The notes under the pieces were generated by a model, which saw only the letters and a program-made list of their open reading frames with translations, did not search any database and had not been told where the DNA came from. From assembly GCA_947623955.1 (NCBI GenBank), contig CANQIP010000001.1, positions 186,001 through 250,000 on the forward strand: a stretch of 64,000 bases of DNA. Reading direction: 5' to 3'. This stretch comes from an uncultured Clostridia bacterium (GTDB lineage: Bacteria; Bacillota; Clostridia; UBA1381). Position 1 is the stretch's first letter. The number at the start of each line of letters is the position of its first letter. The translations under genes and the position numbers were made by a program. Positions 51,508 through 60,300 of the stretch are shown in pieces.

Positions 51508-51723
51508 ATGAATTATAAAGTAAATATGCTTTGGGACGATGAAGCCGGTGTATGGGTAGCGACAAGCGATGATATTCCGGGCTTGGTATTGGAGAGCGGC
51601 TCATTTGACGCTTTGCTCGAACGCGTAAGATTTGCCGCGCCGGAGCTCCTCAAATTGAATAACAGCAAACAGCCGCTCACTCTGTCATTTATATCGGAAC
51701 GGCAAGAAAGGATTGCTGTTTGA
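51508..51723 (+). CDS. hicB: HicB-like antitoxin (DUF1902)
   Basis: This 71-residue protein (YKVNMLWDDEAGVWVATSDDIPGLVLESGSFDALLERVRFAAPELL) has the DUF1902/HicB-like fold that neutralises HicA. AAGGAGG lies before the ATG. Its TGA overlaps the toxin ATG (TGATG). Confidence 0.85.
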   Translation: MNYKVNMLWDDEAGVWVATSDDIPGLVLESGSFDALLERVRFAAPELLKLNNSKQPLTLSFISERQERIAV

Positions 51724-51917
51724 TGGCTGAGTACGAAAAGAAGGTAAGAGAACTGCTTAAACAGTACGAATGTAAGTTTGTAAGACATGGCAAAGGTGAT
51801 CACGATATATGGTATAGTCCTATCACCAATCGTCATATCACGGTAGATACAAAGATAAAATCGCGTCATACGGCAAATGCAATATTAAAACAGAGCGGAA
51901 TAGATTACAAATTCTGA
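51723..51917 (+). CDS. hicA: HicA-type toxin
   Basis: This 64-residue protein (YEKKVRELLKQYECKFVRHGKGDHDIWYS, then HTANAILKQSGID) has the HicA fold with the catalytic His in GDHDIW. It is coupled to the DUF1902 antitoxin. It is a lysogen-maintained toxin-antitoxin module. Confidence 0.87.
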   Translation: MAEYEKKVRELLKQYECKFVRHGKGDHDIWYSPITNRHITVDTKIKSRHTANAILKQSGIDYKF

Positions 51918-51933
51918 TAAGGAGCTGTGCGTT

Positions 51934-52242
51934 ATGGCAACATCAACATTTGATAAACGGAGTGTTTTAGGGCAGAAAGCCGCAAAACGTATGGCTGAGG
52001 TTTTGGCAGATCCAACGCCGGCAAAAAGACCGCAAAAAGAAAACTGTATTCCAACGATGAATGATGAGGAAACACATAAACGGTTAGAGGAAATAATATC
52101 AAAATCCTGGGGCGATATCCCTGTTGAACAACCGGAAGCCGATGAGATTGAAGCTGTAAATCAGTATCTTGCGGGCAATCCCGAATATCAGCCCGTCATT
52201 ACTCAGGACGAATTGTTAAAAGACCTCGGCATTACTATGTAA
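51934..52242 (+). CDS. Hypothetical protein downstream of hicBA
   Basis: This 102-residue acidic protein (MATSTFDKRSVLGQKAAKRM, IPTMNDEETHKRLEEIISKS, PVITQDELLKDLGITM) is not recognised. It follows hicA by 16 bases with GGAG upstream. It may be a third member of the module or unrelated. Confidence 0.55.
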   Translation: MATSTFDKRSVLGQKAAKRMAEVLADPTPAKRPQKENCIPTMNDEETHKRLEEIISKSWGDIPVEQPEADEIEAVNQYLAGNPEYQPVITQDELLKDLGITM

Positions 52243-52285
52243 TCCGCTATTGATACAGCCGCCCTTACCGGCGGCTGTGCTGCTA

Positions 52286-52411
52286 CTATGACAAAGAGCT
52301 GCGTTGCTCTTTTAACTGTTCTATGAATTGTAACACCTTTTCAGCTTCTTCGGGCGTCAATGTCTTAAAAAGGTCTATCAATTCAACATTACAGCGCTTA
52401 TCGGATTGCAT
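52286..52411 (-). CDS. Very small protein resembling a repressor C-terminal module
   Basis: This 41-residue protein (MQSDKRCNVELIDLFKTLTP, EEAEKVLQFIEQLKEQRSSL) has GGTGG 8 bases before the ATG. Its core LTPEEAEKVLQFIEQLK resembles the end of the prophage repressor (LTPEERSKVEEYIKFIK). See the matching case at 32076-32225. Confidence 0.5.
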   Translation of the reverse strand: MQSDKRCNVELIDLFKTLTPEEAEKVLQFIEQLKEQRSSLS

Positions 52412-52530
52412 TATAACACCACCTTTGCAAATAGATTACAATAATATTACAACAGAATTACAATAATTGCATAAGAATGTTAGATTATAACGAAATCCGT
52501 TATAAAAACACAAATTAGGGGAGAAATAGA

Positions 52531-53673
52531 ATGGCAAAGCGGCGAATGAACGGCGAGGGTACTATATACCAACGCTCCGACGGCTTGTGGGTTTGCGACA
52601 TTACAATCGGTTACGATGAAAATAATAAGCGTATCAGAAAAGTCGTATCCAGCATGGACATAGAAAAACTGCAAAAAAAAATAAATGACTTGAAATACTT
52701 GAATGACCGTCAGCTTCTCGCCGATCCGTCCGATTATACCGTCGCGGAATGGGTTGAGTTTTGGCTGGACACATACAAAAAAGCCGCGGTTAAGGCAACA
52801 ACGTATGATATGTATAAAGGCAGCCTCGAACGATATATCAAACCGAAAATAGGGCATTACAAGCTCAGCAAATTAAACCCTATCATCGTGCAGAAATTTA
52901 TAAATGATATAGCCGCGCATGGCATAAAGACAAAAAACGGATTGAGTCAATCATCGATTAAAAAAGTATATGTAACTCTTTCCCAGGCGTGCAAGCAAGC
53001 TGTCGTTGCGAATATACTATATAAAAATCCATGCGAGGGTATTGTTATTCCAAAAAAGGCGTCGCGGGAAGCTAAGGCGTTCTCGGCGTCGGAGCAGAAA
53101 AACTTTCTCGCTCAGTGTCCGGGCAATACGTCCTGTGAAAATCTGTTTATATTCGCATTTAATACGGGAATGAGGCTCGGTGAGATGCTCGCCCTGACAT
53201 GGAACGATATAGATTTTGATAAAAAAACTGTGTATGTCAATAAAAGTCTTGCGGAAATAAGCGACTATGACGAGGACGCGGAGCGCAAGCATAAGACCGT
53301 AATTGATACGACGAAGACCGACAGCAGCACGAGAGAAGTCCCATTAAACAAGTCGGCGCTGGCGTGCGTGAAAAGGCAGAAAGCCGCCAACAAAGATGAT
53401 TCACCGTTCGTGTTCTTTTCGACCGCAGGAACGCCGCTGATGAAGCGTAACATTTATAGGGTATTTGAAACGATAATGAAAAACGCGAAAATAAATACTC
53501 ATCTGACAATACATTCAATGCGGCACAGCTTCGCTACTCGATTATTGGAACGGGGCGCGGATATAAAAACAGTGTCAGAGCTCTTGGGCCACAAGTCGGT
53601 ACAAATCACATTGGACATATATAGCCATGTTTCGGCGAACCTGAAAAAGAAAACAATCTCACTTTTAGATTAG
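52531..53673 (+). CDS. Tyrosine integrase of the second prophage
   Basis: This 380-residue protein has an AP2-like arm domain ([20 protein letters not shown]), a SAM-like core-binding domain ([20 protein letters not shown]), and a catalytic domain with [18 protein letters not shown] (Arg), [18 protein letters not shown], and the Tyr in ITLDIYSHV. It ends 125 bases before a tRNA-Lys 3' fragment that should be its attachment site. Confidence 0.93.
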   Translation: MAKRRMNGEGTIYQRSDGLWVCDITIGYDENNKRIRKVVSSMDIEKLQKKINDLKYLNDRQLLADPSDYTVAEWVEFWLDTYKKAAVKATTYDMYKGSLERYIKPKIGHYKLSKLNPIIVQKFINDIAAHGIKTKNGLSQSSIKKVYVTLSQACKQAVVANILYKNPCEGIVIPKKASREAKAFSASEQKNFLAQCPGNTSCENLFIFAFNTGMRLGEMLALTWNDIDFDKKTVYVNKSLAEISDYDEDAERKHKTVIDTTKTDSSTREVPLNKSALACVKRQKAANKDDSPFVFFSTAGTPLMKRNIYRVFETIMKNAKINTHLTIHSMRHSFATRLLERGADIKTVSELLGHKSVQITLDIYSHVSANLKKKTISLLD

Positions 53674-54474
53674 TGTGGTAGTTGTGTGGTAGTTTATACC
53701 GATAAATATAATCGAAATATATTGAAAACAATCGCTAACCGACGCTTTTACGCTGTTTTGTGCGGCGACGGCAACATATACAGCGTACCAAACAGACCTT
53801 TTAATCAAGTTGTCCGGGGTTCGAATCTCCGATGGCTCACCATACTCGTTAATATCCGAACCCGTCAATGAGGGTTCGGATATTCTTTTTAATACCGCGT
53901 TTATATCCGCGTCGGCAATGCTGGGATCCTCGCCGATAATGCCCGAAAAGTTGAAAATTATTAAAATTTTATCCTCCCACAAATATATTCTATTTATAAG
54001 CTGATCCACAAGCGCTTGTTTTTCGGGCTTGCTTGCTGCTTCTGTAAGACTTAAATTTTTTAACAATTTCTTCAAGGTAGCCTTTGAAAATTTCGTTGCG
54101 CTTGCCCGCTTACAAATCAATTCATAATCAAGCTGTTGTTTTATATTTTCTAATTCCTGTAGACGCTGTTTTGTCGCCGGCGTAAAAATGCCCGCTTCAA
54201 TAGCTGTTAGGATATTAGAAATTTTTGTATTTACATCATTAAGGCGCCGCTCGGCTTCCTTTATATCATTAAGTCGTTCCGTATCGTTGCGCTGGTAGTA
54301 TTCCGCCATTTCGAGAATTTTGTCAATAGCGTATTCATCATTTAACAGACTGATTACAGCGTTCATAACATGAACTTCAATATCATCTTTTTTTACGCTC
54401 TTATGGGTGCAAATATGTTTTTTCTTGCGCCCCATGCAAGCGTAATAATGATAAGCCGCACCCTTGCGGGTTTA
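53665..54474 (-). pseudogene. Large serine recombinase, C-terminal fragment
   Basis: The frame encodes the end of a zinc-ribbon serine recombinase: HYYACMGRKKKHICTHK, KSVKKDDIEVHVMNAVISLL, a long coiled coil (NDIKEAERRLNDVNTKISNI), and the final KPEKQALVDQLINRIYLWED. The catalytic N-terminal half is gone upstream of about 54474. The last codons (EPSEIRTPDNLIK) are the tRNA-Lys fragment read in reverse, so the recombinase gene also abutted this att site. Confidence 0.8.
53798..53842 (+). repeat. tRNA-Lys 3' fragment (attachment-site remnant)
   Basis: CTTTTAATCAAGTTGTCC and GATGGCTCACCA match tRNA-Lys at 34428-34503; four bases in the T arm differ. Only the part from the anticodon to the CCA is present. 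It lies on the plus strand, opposite to the full tRNA-Lys. Confidence 0.8.
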
Positions 54475-54531
54475 TATGGTATCTTAACAAATTAACCATT
54501 TTTATATAATATAGGACGGTGTTATTTATAA

Positions 54532-55446
54532 ATGAATAGAAAAAAGAAAAAGAGAGGGCGAACGGTACAGCGGGAACGTCGCATTTATCATGGTGAATAT
54601 TTAGACGTTCATGTTTTCCCCGTGTTTCAGAAGCCGGGCAAGAGAGGAAAGAAACGGAACCCCTCAACAGAAGTGCAGCGATTATTAAATCAGAAATACA
54701 GAGAGGAACGTGTTACATATCTCATACATTCAAATTTTGATGTAAGAGATATTGAGATTAAACTCGGTTTTGATGATGAACACTTACCCGAGTCGTATTC
54801 TGATTTTCAGCGAATAATGCGTAATTTTATAAGAGCAGTGAAGCGTATGCGTGCAAAATACGGTTTAAAAGAAATGAAATACATATATGTCATTGAGCGC
54901 GGCAAAAGAAATGGGCGGTGGCACGCTCACATGATAACAAATGGAGCCGACGGCGAGGAAACTGTTTTAATAGGCTATGATGATGAGGGCAAGCCGATAT
55001 ATAGAAGTTATCGCAGTATGTTTGAGGAATTATGGGAAAAGTACGGCGGAACTAAAGCCCGCACATTCAGCCTTGATTTTAACGACGAGGGCTTGATCGG
55101 GTTATCAAAGTACAAGGTTAAGGAACCCGAAACTGAAATAGCAGAGATTGACGAAAAAGTTAGGCGCTGGGCGGCAAGCAAGAATTTAAACCCGCCGACG
55201 ATCCCGAAAGACCGCGACGGATTTATAAGCCGTGACAGGACGCGTGAGATCCGCGAGGGCAAATATACCGAGCGCGATATTGAAAGATTGTACCCCGGCT
55301 ACACCGTATCAATAATTCAGCCGTTGTTAAATGAAGTCAACGAGGGCGAATATTTAACAATTCGATTGCGGAAAACACAAGCAAGCCGAATGACGAAAGA
55401 AATATTTACAGGTACAAGAAATAGAAAGAACAGGAGGCGGCGGTAA
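54532..55446 (+). CDS. HUH-type rolling-circle replication initiator
   Basis: This 304-residue basic protein has the HUH signature (NGRWHAHMITNG), a preceding strand (KYIYVIERGKR), and a helical domain as in rolling-circle Rep proteins of phages and plasmids that nick an origin through a tyrosine. The N-terminus is very basic (NRKKKKRGRTVQRERR). It lies behind a TATAAT box at about 54505. It is separated from any clear replicon, perhaps a remnant or an ssDNA-replicating element. Confidence 0.7.
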   Translation: MNRKKKKRGRTVQRERRIYHGEYLDVHVFPVFQKPGKRGKKRNPSTEVQRLLNQKYREERVTYLIHSNFDVRDIEIKLGFDDEHLPESYSDFQRIMRNFIRAVKRMRAKYGLKEMKYIYVIERGKRNGRWHAHMITNGADGEETVLIGYDDEGKPIYRSYRSMFEELWEKYGGTKARTFSLDFNDEGLIGLSKYKVKEPETEIAEIDEKVRRWAASKNLNPPTIPKDRDGFISRDRTREIREGKYTERDIERLYPGYTVSIIQPLLNEVNEGEYLTIRLRKTQASRMTKEIFTGTRNRKNRRRR

Positions 55447-55593
55447 ATGATGATTGATAAAACAAAAATACTCCCCAGCGTTTTAATTGTCGTGCAACTC
55501 GGGGCGGCGCTGGCGTATATCCCCTCGCGCGACTGGCGCAAGGTTACATATTGGCTTGCCGCCGCAATTCTTAATGTGGTGGTGACGTTTTAA
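55447..55593 (+). CDS. Small two-helix membrane protein
   Basis: This 48-residue protein (MMIDKTKILPSVLIVVQLGA, WRKVTYWLAAAILNVVVTF) has two predicted membrane helices. It begins right after the Rep stop, and its stop overlaps the next ATG (TAATG). Small proteins of this kind are common between phage replication and methylase genes. Confidence 0.6.
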   Translation: MMIDKTKILPSVLIVVQLGAALAYIPSRDWRKVTYWLAAAILNVVVTF

Positions 55594-55670
55594 TGCTTGA
55601 ACTAAATAGATTTTATAATATGGACTGCATTGTGGGTATGAAAGAATTTCCCGACGGCTATTTTGATTTA
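55593..55670 (+). pseudogene. Phage DNA methyltransferase, first 26 residues
   Basis: MLELNRFYNMDCIVGMKEFP, then DGYFDL, is the start of phage DNA adenine/cytosine methylases, which continue into a DPPY motif. Here the frame switches after FDL into a tail gene leader. The ATG is translationally coupled to the preceding small gene. Confidence 0.7.
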
Positions 55671-55691
55671 AGGCTACATATACGGGGGTAC

Positions 55692-56465
55692 ATGATGATT
55701 GATTATACTACGTCCGACATTCTTGCGACATTCCCCGCGGTGTTGCAAAATGATAAACAAATGGTTGCTATTGCAACAGCTATTGCAAATCAGCTTGTAA
55801 AAAGGCGTGAAGGCATAAAAAACATTGAAATCTATACGCGAATTATGGATCTGCCGGAGGAGGTATGCGACACGCTTGCCGAAGCGTGGGGCGTAACGTG
55901 GTATGATTATAATTACACGCTTGACACGAAGCGGCAGCTTATAGCGACAGCCAAAAGCGTAAAGCGTCACGCTGGTACCTCATGGGCGGTTGAAACTGTA
56001 TTAAATGCAATTCAGCCGGGCTACACCGTTTCGGAATGGTACGAATACGGCGGCACGCGTAAGCATTTCAAAGTTTTATTTAACATTACCGACAACGAGC
56101 CTATGTTGTCACTTTCCGAAATACGAGCGGCAATCGAACGCGTAAGACGCGGCGGCAGTACGCTTGATACTATGTCATGGCTTATTCATATTGAGTGCGA
56201 GCCGGAAAGTGTCGGTATATACCTTGCCCGCTTAATATTGCGCTATGGTATACAAAATACCGAATATGAAACGACACCCACTCGTATTACGATCCGCACC
56301 GCCGTAGGTGAAGAAAGTAACACGAAAATCACCCGTTGTCATGGCGGACAACATTATTTTGACGGTGACTATGATTTTGACGGTCATATCAATTTTGACG
56401 GTACCATGACATATGACGGGCAATTTAAGTTTGACGGCAACAGAGATTTTGTCGGCAATCTTTAA
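55692..56465 (+). CDS. Phage tail protein I (P2 gpI-like)
   Basis: This 257-residue protein matches P2 gpI-like tail proteins: LVKRREGIKNIEIYTRIMDL, EEVCDTLAEAWGVTWYDYNY, VKRHAGTSWAVETVLNAIQP, SEWYEYGGTRKHFKV. The C-terminal end has beta-repeat-like YFDGDYDFDGHINFDGT segments. GGGGGT precedes the ATG. gpI is part of a contractile-tail baseplate, but the rest of the baseplate is absent. Confidence 0.82.
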   Translation: MMIDYTTSDILATFPAVLQNDKQMVAIATAIANQLVKRREGIKNIEIYTRIMDLPEEVCDTLAEAWGVTWYDYNYTLDTKRQLIATAKSVKRHAGTSWAVETVLNAIQPGYTVSEWYEYGGTRKHFKVLFNITDNEPMLSLSEIRAAIERVRRGGSTLDTMSWLIHIECEPESVGIYLARLILRYGIQNTEYETTPTRITIRTAVGEESNTKITRCHGGQHYFDGDYDFDGHINFDGTMTYDGQFKFDGNRDFVGNL

Positions 56466-56477
56466 GGGGGCGGACGC

Positions 56478-57060
56478 ATGGCAGAATTAACAGACGCAAG
56501 ACGTACCATTCCGCATTTTAATATTGGCGGCATTGACTGTACGACAGATCTTGAAAAACATCTTATTTCGGTGCAGCTCGTAGATGTAATGGAGGGCGAA
56601 AGCGACGACCTACAAATTACACTCCGCGATAAAAACAGCATATTTAGCAATAATTGGTTTGGCACGAATAGCTCAAAAGGCAATGTTACAGACGGAGCCT
56701 CCGGCGGCGGTACCGTTTACACCGTAACAGCACGAAGCGGCTTAAATGTCAGATCAGCCGCAGTTGTTAGCAGTAACAATATAATCGGCACAATGCCGTA
56801 TGGCACAACAATTACCGTAACGGAAATTACTAACGGCTGGGGTAAGCATACATACAACGGCACTGTAGGGTACAGCTCAATGCAGTACCTCAAAGCGACA
56901 GAGGAAAAAACAGCCGTTGCGTCCAGCTCCGGCAACAGCGGTAAATATGCTATAGGCGATAAAATCACCGTAAACGGTCGCCCGCAATATACAAGTTATG
57001 GTGAGGGTTCGCCGGGTGCGACGCTTACAAACTACGAGGGAAGCGTAATTGTCCTCATAA
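56478..57060 (+). pseudogene. Fused phage tail fragments: gpD-like start and SH3-type domain
   Basis: Residues 1-55 resemble the start of a phage late-control/gpD-like protein (TIPHFNIGGIDCTTDLEKHL, LQITLRDKNSIFSNNW). Next comes an SH3_3 domain (TVTARSGLNVRSAAVVSSNN, GWGKHTYNGTVGYSSMQYL) and the beginning of a second module (ITVNGRPQYTSYGEGSPGAT). At about 57045 it breaks off into non-coding sequence, with the frame running on by chance to 57158. Confidence 0.6.
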
Positions 57061-57067
57061 TATTTGA

Positions 57068-57092
57068 CCGAGCAACCTTGTTGCTCTTTTTG
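57068..57092 (+). terminator. Rho-independent terminator
   Basis: GAGCAAC/GTTGCTC with loop CTT, then TTTTT. It ends the tail-fragment transcript. Confidence 0.75.
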
Positions 57093-57279
57093 TCATGCAA
57101 TTTTCAATGTGCAACTTACCTAACTATTTTTTTGAAAATTTTTTGTTTTTCCTCTTGACTTTTAATAGTTAGTCTTAAAATTTATGGGTTTAAATATTAT
57201 ACCATGAGTGTCGGATATTTTCAATAAATAAAGGCGTCATTCCGACGCGGGCGGATGACGGCGGCGTGCAATAATTATC

Positions 57280-57308
57280 TTGCATATTGGCGGGGAATAT
57301 GTTACAAT
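57280..57308 (+). promoter_or_regulatory. Predicted promoter of the glycosidase gene
   Basis: TTGCAT 57280-57285 and TACAAT 57303-57308, spacing 17, about 50 bases before the ATG, with AAGGAG before the start. Confidence 0.6.
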
Positions 57309-57356
57309 AAAAATAATATCAATTATTAAATAACGTGACAGGAAGGAGCATAAATT

Positions 57357-60300
57357 ATGAGGCACAATAAATTCATATGCGCCGTGACGGCGCTCGCTCT
57401 GACGCTCGGTATTTGCGGCTCGGTCATGCCGTTCTCGCCGACGGCGTACGCGGCGGGTAACACGGTGCGTCTCGACCCGTCCGAGGCGTCGCCGTTTAAC
57501 GACGGCAAGTTTGAGGGCTGGGGCACGAGTATGGGCTGGTGGGGCAACCGTATCGGCTACAGCGATAAGATGTCGCAGCAGGCGGCGCATGATTTGTATT
57601 CCGAGGAAGGTCTCGGACTTGACATCGTGCGCTACAACGTTGGCGGCGGCGACAACCCGACGCACAATCACATAAACCGTTCGGACTCTAAGCTGCCGTG
57701 CTTTGCCGTTCCGCAGTACGAGGGTGGAGCGTATCAGGCGGAAGAGGGAGTGAACAAAGACGTTACCAATCTCAAAAAGGACGCAAACGGCGATGTAGTT
57801 TACACATGGGACTGGGATGCCGACAAAAATCAGGTAAATGTCCTCACAAATATAAAGGAACAAAATCCCAATGTTCATATTGAGGGCTACACAAACTCGC
57901 CTCCGTGGTTTATGACTAAATCGCAATGCTCGTCGGGCGGCGACGATACGGCTGAAAACCTCGATCCGTCAAATTATGATGTGTTCGCGAACTTCCTCGT
58001 TGAGGTTACGAAGCATATGAACAATGAGGGTCTGCATTTTGACAGCTACTCGCCGATGAACGAGCCTAATCCGAAGAGCAATTACTGGCGCGCATTGAGC
58101 AATAAGCAGGAGGGTAACCTTGTCGCGCAGGGCGCGAACCAGTCGGGACTTATAAAGGCGCTCAAAGACGCGTATACGGCGGCGGGTATAGACACGCTCG
58201 TGGCGGGACCCGATGAAACGGATCTCGGCTATACCGTAAGCTCTTATAACGCGCTTACCGAGGAGGGCAAGGCTGCTCTCGACAGAATAGACACTCACAC
58301 CTACGGCGGCTCAGACCGTGCGGGCGTGAAACGTATTGCGCAAGCCGCGGGCAAAAATCTCTGGATGAGTGAGGTTGACGGAAACTGGGATGGTTTTGGT
58401 CTGGCAAATCAGATTATTACCGACCTCAACGGTATGCAGGCGTCGGCTTGGGTTATGTGGGATATTATCGACTCGCATAAGGATTCGGACTTTGTCGATC
58501 CGACAACGGGCAATAAAACAGAAGCCGAAAGAACTCTAAGCGTAACGGGTTCTATGTGGGGCGTGGGCATGGGTAACCACGACACCGAGGAGGTTGAATG
58601 GGCGAACAAGTATTACGCCTACGGTCAGTTTACAAGGTACATAAACCCGGGCGACACGCTTATAGCGTCGTCGAACAGCACGCTCGCGGCGTACAACCGT
58701 GAGACGGGCGATATTAAGATCGTCGTAAACAACAGCGGTTCAGGTGATATTCCGTACACGTTCGACTTGTCGGCGTTCACGACGGTCGGCGATACCGTTA
58801 AGGAGATACGCTCGAACAACGCGACGGGTGACGCGGCTGAGCATTGGGCGACAATCGAGAACGAGGCGACGCTTAACGGCAAAACTCTCACAACAACCGC
58901 GAAGGCGGGTACGATTACGACATATGTAATAAGCGGCGCGAAAGGTTTTGACGATAAATACGCGATAATTACGGGCGGCGGCAGCGAAATAAACGTGAAC
59001 GCGTCCGTTCAGCTTACGCTTAAAACAAATATAGAGGGCAGCGTTACGTGGAAGGTTGACGACGACAGGGTCGCGTCGATTACGGACGGCGGACTGCTCA
59101 CGGCAAACAAGAGCGGTACGGTTACAGTGTCGGCGACAGTCGGCGATTACACGGCTACAAGGGTGTTTGTAATACCGGCGTACAAGCTGTCGGGTACTCC
59201 ATCGTGGGGCGACGCGTCGAACGCGCCGGCTGACAGCGCGGACTACCGCAAGGCTGCCGACAAGGATTTGACGACATATTTCGACGGCACACAGAACGGC
59301 TATGTTATGTACGATTACGGCACGCCGTATAAGATAAATAAGGTACAGCTTGCGCCTCGTGACGGCTATGCCGCGCGTACGGTCGGCGGCAAGGTTCAGG
59401 GCTCGAACGACGCCATTACATGGACGGATCTGTATACGGTCGCGGAGGCGCTTACCGAGGGTCAGTATACCGATGTGACGGAGTTTGCGAACACAAACGC
59501 GTACAGGTACTATCGTTACACTAACCCGACGACTATGACGAATATCGCCGAGTTCCTTATAGAGGGCGATTATCCGACGGGAATTACGATGTATTCGGCG
59601 ACGGAGAAAGGTCTCGCGTACAGCTACAAGCTGCCGGAGGAGTACAGCGGCTGTGACGCGTATTTCGCGGTGCATGACGGAAACAGGTTAAAATACGCGT
59701 CGGCAAATCAGACGTCAGGCTCGGCGAGCGGCAACTTCTCAAATCTTGCTCCGAAACTGTACGTTTGGGACAGCATGGAGCCGAAGGGAATAATTACCGA
59801 TATTTCAAAGGCGGTCGCGGACGAGCCGATAGTCAGCGATATAACCGGCTTTACCGATAATTTTGAAGGCAGTGAGAATATCTTTGGCGGCAAGCCGGGC
59901 GGTCTCGAGGACGGTAAAATCGTGTACGCGTCAGGTCTGGAGCGTTTCGGAAACGTGTTTATTCCCGCTAACACGACAGCCTCGGCAACGCTCGCGTCGC
60001 CGATAACGCTCGGTAAAAACCAGCTGTTCAGATTACAGTTCAACATGTTCGCGGGCTGGGAGGACAAGGGTAAGGATAACACGTTCGCGCTTAAGGACGC
60101 GGACGGAAATGAAATTGTCGCTCTGTACCTCACGGGCGGCGGCTATAACTTAAATCAGCTCCGTATCGGCGGAGAGAATGTGCTTACGGGCACTCCCGTG
60201 TCGCAGAGCCGTTCGAACCCCGGTTCAAGCAAAGCCGGAGCAAACGGCTGGGACGGCGGCGGTCAGGCGTACAGAAACAATATGGGCTATAACAAGACGT

